This document shows, piece by piece, positions 57,634 to 64,000 of a stretch of 64,000 nucleotides of DNA. Numbering within the stretch: position 1 is the stretch's first letter; the number at the start of each line of letters is the position of its first letter. The position numbers were made by a program, and so were the translations under genes. The DNA is taken from the NCBI GenBank assembly GCA_964586785.1, contig CAZPHS010000005.1:36218-100217 (forward strand), given 5' to 3'. Source of the DNA: SZUA-584 sp041656035 (GTDB taxonomy: Bacteria > Bacillota > Clostridia > Christensenellales > SZUA-584). The notes under the pieces are model-generated. The model had not been told where the DNA came from. It searched no databases and was given only the letters and a program-made list of their open reading frames with translations.

Positions 57634-59002
57634 GAAACTGTGGGGCGGCCGCTTTCGCGCCGACACCGACGAGTTAGCCGCGGATTTTCATTCGTCCATA
57701 TCGTTTGACAGCAGGCTTTACCGCTTTGACATAATAGGCAGCATAGCCCACGCTAAAATGTTAGGCGAAACGGGAATAATATCAAAAGAAGACAGCATCG
57801 CCATAACGCAGGGGCTTAACTTTATATTGCGTGATATTGAATCGGGCAAAATTGAGTTTTGCGCAAAGGACGAAGACATACACATGAACATAGAGCGGCT
57901 TTTAACCGAGCGCATAGGCGACGCGGGAAAACGCCTGCATACCGGACGCAGCCGCAACGACCAGGTGTGCCTTGATATGCGCATGTATGTGAAGCAAGCC
58001 TGCGCCGATATCGATACGCGTATAAAAGCGCTTATAGGCGTGCTCTGCGGTATAGCGGAGCGGCATCTTTTTACCGTAATGCCGGCATACACGCATATGC
58101 AGAAGGCTCAGCCGACAACGCTCGCGCACCATATGACCGCTTATGCCCAAATGCTGCTGCGAGACAGCGCGCGTTTTTCTTATGCCAAGGACGCGGCGGA
58201 TATGATGCCGTTAGGCTCCGGAGCGCTCTGCGCCACCGCGTATCCTATAGACCGCGATATGGTAAAAGAAGCTCTTTTGTTTAAGGAGCTTACTCCCAAC
58301 AGCATGGACGCCGTTTCCGACCGCGATTTCGCGCTTGACTTTATATACGCGTGCGCCGTATGCGCCATGCACTTATCGCGGCTGTCCGAAGAAATCGTTC
58401 TTTGGGCTGCGGGCGAGTTCGGTTTTATAGATTTGAGCGATAAGTACTGTACCGGCTCCAGCATAATGCCGCAGAAAAAAAACCCCGACATGGCGGAGCT
58501 TATACGCGGGAAAACGGGGCGCGTTTACGGGGATTTGATTTCCCTGCTGACAACTATGAAAGGGCTGCCGCTTGCGTACAATAAAGACATGCAGGAAGAT
58601 AAGGAAGCGCTCTTTGACGCGCACGACACCATAGCCGCCTGCCTTACCGTTACTGCGGGCATGATTGGCGCCGCCTCATGGAATACGAAAGAAATGCTCG
58701 CCGCCGCCGGTCTTGGGTTTACCAACGCAACCGACGCGGCGGACTATCTTGTAAATAAAGGACTGCCTTTCCGCGACGCGCATGAGGCCGTCGGCAAGCT
58801 CGTCGTATACTGCGAACAGCAGGGAAAAGCTATAGGCGATCTGTCGCTTGACGAGCTAAAGGCGCTGTCTGATTTGTTCGAAGAAGATGTGTTTGAGCGC
58901 ATATCGCTAAAAAGCTGTATAGACCGGCGCGAGGTTTTTGGCGGGCCTAATCCTAAAAGCGTAAAAAAACATATAGAAACGCTGCGAAAGTTTTTAGAAT
59001 AA
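57626..59002 (+). CDS. argH: Argininosuccinate lyase
   Basis: A 458-residue member of the fumarase/aspartase superfamily that splits argininosuccinate into arginine and fumarate. It begins MNKKLWGGRFRADTDELAAD and carries the conserved blocks DEDIHMNIERLLTERIG, HTGRSRNDQVCLDMRMY, YTHMQKAQPTTLAHHMTAYA and the signature TGSSIMPQKKNPDMAELIRG, which includes the catalytic serine. AAAGGAA lies before the ATG. The gene overlaps argG by 8 bases, so the last two steps of arginine synthesis are made together. Confidence 0.97.
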   Translation: MNKKLWGGRFRADTDELAADFHSSISFDSRLYRFDIIGSIAHAKMLGETGIISKEDSIAITQGLNFILRDIESGKIEFCAKDEDIHMNIERLLTERIGDAGKRLHTGRSRNDQVCLDMRMYVKQACADIDTRIKALIGVLCGIAERHLFTVMPAYTHMQKAQPTTLAHHMTAYAQMLLRDSARFSYAKDAADMMPLGSGALCATAYPIDRDMVKEALLFKELTPNSMDAVSDRDFALDFIYACAVCAMHLSRLSEEIVLWAAGEFGFIDLSDKYCTGSSIMPQKKNPDMAELIRGKTGRVYGDLISLLTTMKGLPLAYNKDMQEDKEALFDAHDTIAACLTVTAGMIGAASWNTKEMLAAAGLGFTNATDAADYLVNKGLPFRDAHEAVGKLVVYCEQQGKAIGDLSLDELKALSDLFEEDVFERISLKSCIDRREVFGGPNPKSVKKHIETLRKFLE

Positions 59003-59024
59003 CCGCTTTTAAAGGCGGTTTTCT
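59001..59024 (+). terminator. Short terminator-like hairpin after argH
   Basis: AACCGC and GCGGTT pair over 6 bp around an 8-base loop; TTTTC follows. Confidence 0.5.
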
Positions 59025-59061
59025 TAATTTACTGATGAACGCGCTCGGCAGCCGCCTTTGT

Positions 59062-60297
59062 TTACCTTGTCTGGCCGTTTCCGCGAATAATGTATTTTAT
59101 GGTGGTCATCTCTTTTAAACCCATGGGACCTCTCGCGTGCAGTTTCTGGGTGCTTATTCCAATCTCGGCGCCCATTCCAAACTCCTCGCCGTCGGTAAAA
59201 CGCGTTGAAGCGTTTACATAAACCGCCGCCGCGTCTACACGCTGCAAAAAAGCCTCGGCATTTTCATAGCTTCGGGTTACTATAGCCTCGGAATGCTTGG
59301 AACCGTATTTGTTTATGTGGTCTATTGCTTCATCAAGCCCCTCAACCACCTTAATCGCGAGTATATAATCGAGAAACTCCGTATAATAATCGTCCTCCGA
59401 CGCGGGCTTTGCGTCTATTATGGCGCGTGTTAAGTCGCAGCCGCGCAGTTCAACCGTATCAAGCTTCTTTGCGGCCATAGGTAAAAACGCTTTTGCGGCA
59501 AATTTATGCACCAGCAGCGTTTCCGCCGCGTTGCAAACGGACGGACGGCTTGTTTTGGCGTTGTATATTATATTTACGCCCATTTCAAGATCGGCGCTCT
59601 CGTCAATGTATACATGGCAGTTGCCGACTCCGGTTTCAATCACGGGCACCGTTGCGTTTTTAACTACCGACTGTATCAGCCCCGCTCCTCCGCGCGGTAT
59701 AAGCACGTCTATTACACCGTTTAACCCCATCATATACGCTGCCGCCTCGCGCGAGGTATCGTCTATAAGCACTATAGAGTCTTTGGGCAGTCCCGCCCGC
59801 TCCGCCGCCTCCCGCAGTACGCGTACAATCGCAATGTTCGAGTTTACAGCGTCGCTGCCGCCGCGCAAAACAGCCGCGTTGCCCGCTTTAAGGCAAAGCC
59901 CCGCCGCGTCGGAAGTAACGTTGGGGCGCGCTTCGTATATAATACCCACCACGCCTAAAGGAACACGCTTTGCGCCTATGCTAAGACCGTTGGGACGAAG
60001 AACGGTATGTTTAACCTCGCCCGTGGGATCGTCAAGAGAGGCTACCTTCTCAAGCCCCCGCGCCATGTCTTCTATGCGCTGCGGACTAAGAGCAAGCCTG
60101 TCAAGAAGAGCCTTTGATATGCCCTTATCTCTGCCCTGCCGCAAATCTTTTTCGTTTTCTTTTAAAATAACTTCCGAATTATCGCGCAGCGCCTGCGCCA
60201 TACGCAATAAAGCCGCGTTCTTTTCATTAGCGCCTGCGCAAGAGAGCACAGCCGCCGCCGCTTTGGCGCTCCTCGCCTTTTCCAAAACGTGCCGCAT
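59062..60297 (-). CDS. proA: Glutamate-5-semialdehyde dehydrogenase (gamma-glutamyl phosphate reductase)
   Basis: A 411-residue NADPH-dependent enzyme of proline synthesis and a member of the aldehyde-dehydrogenase superfamily. Key segments are KRVPLGVVGIIYEARPNVTS, DAAGLCLKAGNAAVLRGGSD, VIETGVGNCHVYIDESADLE, the catalytic cysteine in TSRPSVCNAAETLLVH, and GEEFGMGAEIGISTQKLHAR. ATG 60297 lies 8 bases after GGAGG, which is itself inside a possible longer frame. Glutamate 5-kinase (proB), usually adjacent, is absent from the window. The gene is convergent to argH. Confidence 0.96.
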   Translation of the reverse strand: MRHVLEKARSAKAAAAVLSCAGANEKNAALLRMAQALRDNSEVILKENEKDLRQGRDKGISKALLDRLALSPQRIEDMARGLEKVASLDDPTGEVKHTVLRPNGLSIGAKRVPLGVVGIIYEARPNVTSDAAGLCLKAGNAAVLRGGSDAVNSNIAIVRVLREAAERAGLPKDSIVLIDDTSREAAAYMMGLNGVIDVLIPRGGAGLIQSVVKNATVPVIETGVGNCHVYIDESADLEMGVNIIYNAKTSRPSVCNAAETLLVHKFAAKAFLPMAAKKLDTVELRGCDLTRAIIDAKPASEDDYYTEFLDYILAIKVVEGLDEAIDHINKYGSKHSEAIVTRSYENAEAFLQRVDAAAVYVNASTRFTDGEEFGMGAEIGISTQKLHARGPMGLKEMTTIKYIIRGNGQTR

Positions 60298-60387
60298 CAC
60301 GTTTACCTCCATGTTAATTTAAGCCATTATAACACCATTTGCATCGGTTGTCACGAGGCTGTATAATACAAACCCGGAGGCTTATTT

Positions 60388-62106
60388 ATGACACAGGACG
60401 GGCTTACGCTTTACTATACCGTATTAGAGATAAAGGATCAGATTATCGGCTGCAAGGTGGATAAGATTCACCAGCCAAAGCCGGATACTATCGTTCTTGG
60501 CTTACGCGCGCCCGCTAAAAACCCGCGTCTTCTTATATGCGCCGGAGCGTCCGATTCCCGCCTGCACTTAACGGCCCGTAAATACGAAAACCCAAAGTTC
60601 CCGCCTTCTTTCTGTATGTTTCTTCGCAAACACATAAGCGGCGCGAAGGTTGCCGCCGTTGAGCAAACGGGGCTTGAGCGTATCGTTACAATAACACTTC
60701 AGGCCAAAGACGAGCTTGGTTTAACACGAAACATAACGCTGATTGCCGAGCTTATGGGAAAACACTCAAATATCATGCTCGTCAAAGACGAAATTATTAT
60801 GGACAGTATGCGCCGCGTAACAAGCTCTCAAAGCCGCGTGCGAAGCGTTCTGCCGGGGCTTGCCTATAAAACGCCGCGTTCCGACAAATTAAATCCGCTG
60901 CATATCTCCCGCTCCACGCTTATTGAAATGCTTAAAAAGCGCGGGGGCGCAAATATAAAAACATATTTGTCGTCTTTTCTTGCCGGTTTATCCGGGCAAT
61001 CCGCGGACGAGATTTTGTACCGGTATCTGCCCTTGGGTTATAAAGAACAGCCAAAAGAGGCGGAAAGGCTAAGCGATATTATACTCGGGTTCTTTTCAGA
61101 ATCGCCAAAGCCTGTTATATATTTGAGCGGCAAAGTACCTTTCTTTTATTCGCCTTTCCGCTTTGCCGGAATAGCGGCGGAGCCTGTCGGCTATAATTCT
61201 TTCAACAGTATGGTCGACGACTATTACGCCGGCATAAGCCTGCACCTTGCTTTTGCCGCAAAACGCGGCAGGCTGTCAAGGATTACCGAGAAACAGCTGG
61301 AGAAGCAAATAGCAACGCTGCAAAAACAGCAGGTTTCCGCGCAGATGGCGAAAAAGGCAGATATACACAAAATGCGCGGCGATATAATTACCGCTAATAT
61401 ATACAGAATAACTAAGGGGCAGCGAATTCTTGCGGCAAGCGACTACGCGACGGGCGCGGATATAGCGATAGAGCTTGATACGCGCGTCTCTCCCGCGGCG
61501 AACGCGCAGCGGCAGTATAAGCGGTATTCCAAGCTGAAAGCGGGGCTTGACGTAACTCTGCGCAGAATAAAAGAAACGCAAAACGATATTGTTTTTCTGG
61601 AAAGCGTTTTGCATTCTCTTGATTTAAGCGAGAGCGAGTGTGAGCTTGCGGAGATTGAGTACGAGCTTTTTAAAGCGGGTTTTATGCCGCGCAGGCAGGC
61701 AAACGCGAGCATAACGAAGACGCCGTCCAAACCGCACAAGTTTATCTCTTCCGACGGATATACTATATACGCGGGCAAAAACAACCGGCAGAACGATTTG
61801 CTGACGATGAAAACGGCGGAGCCCGACGACATATGGCTGCACACAAAGGATATACCCGGCTCGCACGTGCTTATAACGGGCGCGAGAGGCATGGCTTCGG
61901 ATATCGCTTTGCTTGAAGCGGCAAAAATTGCCGCAACATTAAGCAAGGCTAAAAATGGCGCGAAAGTGCGGGTTGATTATGCTCCGCGAAAAAATGTGCG
62001 AAAACCCAACGGCGCGAAACCGGGCATGGTGGTATACGAAGGCCACAGCAGCATATTGGTAAGCCCCGATAAAACGCTTCTTGAGCGGCTGAAAAGCGAG
62101 CAATAA
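60388..62106 (+). CDS. rqcH: RqcH/NFACT ribosome quality control protein
   Basis: A 572-residue Rqc2 homologue, older name fibronectin-binding protein A. In Bacteria it binds obstructed 50S subunits and recruits tRNA-Ala to add alanine tails that mark the peptide for degradation by ClpXP. The NFACT-N domain shows KVDKIHQPKPDTIVLGLRA, PPSFCMFLRKHISGAKV, GLERIVTITLQ and LIAELMGKHSNIMLV. A coiled-coil pair covers ~295-425, and the C-terminal NFACT-R domain has YAGKNNRQNDLLTMKTAEPD, DIWLHTKDIPGSHVLI and PGMVVYEGHSSILV. GGAGG precedes the ATG. It is a single-gene unit. Confidence 0.95.
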   Translation: MTQDGLTLYYTVLEIKDQIIGCKVDKIHQPKPDTIVLGLRAPAKNPRLLICAGASDSRLHLTARKYENPKFPPSFCMFLRKHISGAKVAAVEQTGLERIVTITLQAKDELGLTRNITLIAELMGKHSNIMLVKDEIIMDSMRRVTSSQSRVRSVLPGLAYKTPRSDKLNPLHISRSTLIEMLKKRGGANIKTYLSSFLAGLSGQSADEILYRYLPLGYKEQPKEAERLSDIILGFFSESPKPVIYLSGKVPFFYSPFRFAGIAAEPVGYNSFNSMVDDYYAGISLHLAFAAKRGRLSRITEKQLEKQIATLQKQQVSAQMAKKADIHKMRGDIITANIYRITKGQRILAASDYATGADIAIELDTRVSPAANAQRQYKRYSKLKAGLDVTLRRIKETQNDIVFLESVLHSLDLSESECELAEIEYELFKAGFMPRRQANASITKTPSKPHKFISSDGYTIYAGKNNRQNDLLTMKTAEPDDIWLHTKDIPGSHVLITGARGMASDIALLEAAKIAATLSKAKNGAKVRVDYAPRKNVRKPNGAKPGMVVYEGHSSILVSPDKTLLERLKSEQ

Positions 62107-62109
62107 AAA

Positions 62110-62130
62110 AAGACCGCTGGGGTCTTCTTT
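62110..62130. terminator. Hairpin between convergent rqcH and yajC
   Basis: AAGACC and GGTCTT pair over 6 bp with a 5-base loop. A run of A precedes it and CTTT follows, so it may act in both directions. Confidence 0.6.
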
Positions 62131-62139
62131 CGTTTGCCG

Positions 62140-62451
62140 TTATTTTTTCGAGTCAATCTCGTTTTCCGGCAGATCCGAATCTTCAACGGTGGCAACCGCT
62201 CCCTTGGAAAAAACCAAACGTACTTTATCCGGCGGAACCTCAATTGTAATTAAATCATCCTTGACGGCTACTATTTTTCCATAAAGACCTCCAATAGTCT
62301 TTATCATCTTACCGGGCTGCAGGCTGGCCAGCATAGCCTCCATCTGCTTGCGTCTTTTTCTTTGGGGGATAACCATTACGAGGATAATAAAAACTATCAT
62401 CGCAAGCGGCAATAATAAAGTTGTAAGACCGTCAACATTTTGTATCGGCAT
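62140..62451 (-). CDS. yajC: Preprotein translocase accessory subunit YajC
   Basis: A 103-residue membrane protein that joins SecD-SecF to the SecYEG channel. It has one N-terminal membrane helix (TTLLLPLAMIVFIILVMVIP), then the hallmark cytoplasmic part PQRKRRKQMEAMLASLQPGK, IKTIGGLYGKIVAVKDD and a basic/acidic tail. Length is normal. ATAAGGATG marks a ribosome site close to the start. The gene is alone here, not next to tgt as in many genomes. Confidence 0.94.
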   Translation of the reverse strand: MPIQNVDGLTTLLLPLAMIVFIILVMVIPQRKRRKQMEAMLASLQPGKMIKTIGGLYGKIVAVKDDLITIEVPPDKVRLVFSKGAVATVEDSDLPENEIDSKK

Positions 62452-62488
62452 CCTTATGTACCTACCTTTTCATGTATTACAGTTACCT

Positions 62489-62517
62489 ATACTATAGGAG
62501 AAAAGCCAATTAATCAA
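62489..62517 (-). promoter_or_regulatory. Predicted promoter of yajC
   Basis: On the minus strand TTGATT (62517-62512), a 17-base spacer and TAGTAT (62494-62489). Confidence 0.6.
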
Positions 62518-62632
62518 CTGTTTTTTTAATGATACGTATTTTATTAATAATTGCAAGTTTAATTGCTTATCACACAATACCTGCTATGCTTATACTGCAA
62601 ATATTTATTCGCCGTTCCCGATACTGCGGAAC

Positions 62633-62662
62633 TTGACGCTTAAGTAAAAGCTGTGTTACTAT
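62633..62662 (+). promoter_or_regulatory. Predicted promoter of lysA
   Basis: TTGACG, an 18-base spacer and TACTAT, 26 bases before the start codon. The 227-base gap upstream shows no lysine riboswitch. Confidence 0.6.
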
Positions 62663-62688
62663 TTTTAAAATTACATAAGGGGAAATAC

Positions 62689-63999
62689 ATGAGGCATTGG
62701 GGCAATATTGATATTAATGAAGAAGGACATCTCGTGCTTGGAGGCTGCGACGCGGTTTTGCTTGCAAAACAGTTCGGCACTCCGCTTTACGTGATGGAAG
62801 AAGATAAAATACGCGGTGTCTGCAAAGGCTATATGCGCGCGATAAACGGCTATAAAGGCGGCGGAAAGGTTCTTTATGCCGGAAAAGCATTTTCCACAAC
62901 CGCAATGTGCAAAATAATTATGAGCGAAGGGTTAGGGCTTGACGTCGCGTCGGCGGGAGAGCTTTTTGTAGCCCGAAACGCCGGGTTCGATTTAAAAAAC
63001 GCGTATATGCACGGCAACAACAAAACGGCGGAAGACCTTGACATGGCGGTTTCATCGGGCATAGGCAGAATAGTTATTGACAGCTTTCGCGAGATAGATA
63101 TGCTCTCCGGCACTGCGCAAAAAGCCGGGCGCGTGCAGGATGTTTCGATACGTATAAAGCCGGGGATAGAAGCGCATACGCATGATTATATAAAGACGGG
63201 GCAGGTTGATTCGAAATTCGGATTCGGTATTGAAGACGGTCAGGCGCTAGACGCCGTAAAGCGGATACTCGCTCAAAAAAGCCTTAATCTGGCGGGCATA
63301 CACTGCCATATAGGCTCGCAGATATTTGAACTTGACCCCTTCCGCGAGGCGGTAAAAGTGTTGTTCGACTTCCTGCTGCGCGTAAAAGAAAATACAGGTT
63401 TTGTTTTGCCGGAGCTGAATTTTGGCGGCGGGTACGGTATACATTACACAAACAGCGACAAGCCGCTTTTGCCGCATGAATATGTGCAAACTATGCTTGA
63501 CGAGCTTTCGGCGGCATGTGACGAAAAGGGAATAGAGCCGCCGGCATTTGTAATTGAACCCGGCCGTTCCGTTGCGGGCGAAGCCGGTACTACGCTTTAT
63601 ACCATAGGCAATATAAAGAAGATTCCGAACGTGCGCACATATGTGAGCGTTGACGGCAGCATGGCTGATAATATCCGTCCGGCGCTTTATCAGGCCAAGT
63701 ATACCTGCGCCCTTGCCAACCGTATGAACGAGCCGGATGATAGCGCGGTTACCATTGCGGGGCGTGCATGTGAAAGCGGAGACATGCTTATTTGGGACGC
63801 GTTGCTGCCCAATGCGCAAGCGGGGGACGTACTTGCCGTGTTTTCCACCGGGGCTTACAATTATTCGATGGCAAGTAACTATAACAAGCTGCCGCATCCC
63901 GCGGTAGTGCTTGTTAAAGACGGACTCGCCGAACTTATGGTGCGCCGACAATCGTTTGAAGACCTTGTCAGAAACGACTTGATACCAAGCTGGCTGTAA
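62689..63999 (+). CDS. lysA: Diaminopimelate decarboxylase
   Basis: A 436-residue PLP enzyme that makes lysine from meso-diaminopimelate. The PLP lysine is in VLYAGKAFSTTAMCKI; other fold-III decarboxylase signatures are LGLDVASAGELFVARNAGFD, HGNNKTAEDLDMAVSSGIG, IHCHIGSQIFELDPF, LNFGGGYGIHYTNSDKP and the C-terminal CESGDMLIWDALLP with GAYNYSMASNYNKLPHPAVV. Cys of CESGD completes the active site across the dimer. ATG 62689 lies 8 bases after AAGGGG; upstream in-frame codons lie inside the promoter. The gene ends one base before the window edge and is complete. Confidence 0.97.
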   Translation: MRHWGNIDINEEGHLVLGGCDAVLLAKQFGTPLYVMEEDKIRGVCKGYMRAINGYKGGGKVLYAGKAFSTTAMCKIIMSEGLGLDVASAGELFVARNAGFDLKNAYMHGNNKTAEDLDMAVSSGIGRIVIDSFREIDMLSGTAQKAGRVQDVSIRIKPGIEAHTHDYIKTGQVDSKFGFGIEDGQALDAVKRILAQKSLNLAGIHCHIGSQIFELDPFREAVKVLFDFLLRVKENTGFVLPELNFGGGYGIHYTNSDKPLLPHEYVQTMLDELSAACDEKGIEPPAFVIEPGRSVAGEAGTTLYTIGNIKKIPNVRTYVSVDGSMADNIRPALYQAKYTCALANRMNEPDDSAVTIAGRACESGDMLIWDALLPNAQAGDVLAVFSTGAYNYSMASNYNKLPHPAVVLVKDGLAELMVRRQSFEDLVRNDLIPSWL

Positions 64000-64000
64000 A

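Noticed and set aside
62452..62688. Possible lysine riboswitch ahead of lysA
   Set aside because: The gap has two ordinary promoters but none of the conserved lysine-aptamer segments, and no terminator hairpin.
1..64000. CRISPR arrays, insertion sequences, phage or integrative elements
   Set aside because: No regularly spaced repeats, transposase, integrase or phage structural genes were seen. The tRNA-Arg has no neighbouring integrase or duplicated 3' end.

Overview
The window reads as one continuous chromosome segment of a Gram-positive anaerobe, most likely a member of the Clostridia. Clues are strong AGGAGG-type ribosome sites, an infC-rpmI-rplT operon behind an L20-type leader, tig-clpP-clpX in tandem, a reduced SufC-SufB pair, a DacF-like carboxypeptidase, a YjzC-like protein and a type I cyclic-di-GMP riboswitch. 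I cannot place it to genus. I see no phage, insertion sequence, CRISPR array or rRNA; one tRNA (Arg, CCG) is present.

Layout. 0-7.2 kb: cell-envelope and regulatory genes (a cut-off MMPL exporter with a divergent TetR regulator, a membrane-anchored HTH protein, a membrane LuxR regulator, a leucine-rich-repeat surface protein, a lipoprotein). 7.3-20.9 kb: a complete beta-mannan utilisation locus. An esterase and a membrane-tethered GH26 mannanase with a CBM35 module are transcribed leftward. A LacI regulator and an eight-gene rightward operon (sugar-binding lipoprotein, two permeases, two GH130 phosphorylases, a disaccharide 2-epimerase, mannose-6-phosphate isomerase, phosphohexomutase) take imported manno-oligosaccharides to fructose 6-phosphate. 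The ABC transporter ATPase and a glucokinase are not in the window. 21-32 kb: mixed genes (DUF3781-GNAT fusion, tRNA-Arg, SLC13-type transporter, deoxyinosine glycosylase, FAD-Rieske oxidoreductase, GT4-PlsC fusion, SufC-SufB, an AT-rich beta-propeller lipoprotein).

32-44.8 kb: a cyclic-di-GMP riboswitch controlling a 98-residue orphan protein, an amidase-domain protein, a cupin, a zinc-ribbon membrane protein, a YyaL-type protein, then a divergent Mrp / DUF5320-DUF134-cyclase cluster sharing a palindromic control region, followed by NlpC/P60 and DacF-like wall enzymes, surE, an RpiR regulator and a BaiN-type flavoprotein. 44.8-64 kb: housekeeping genes (infC-rpmI-rplT, an MFS transporter, a GDPD, ruvCAB-queA-tgt, tig-clpP-clpX, argGH, proA, rqcH, yajC, lysA).

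The best-supported unusual items are the riboswitch-controlled orphan gene, the Mrp/DUF134 control region, the DacF-like protein in which the KTG lysine is replaced, the GT4-PlsC fusion, the AUA start of infC and the self-contained mannan pathway. All assignments come from reading sequence and recalled family motifs; no database search was run.
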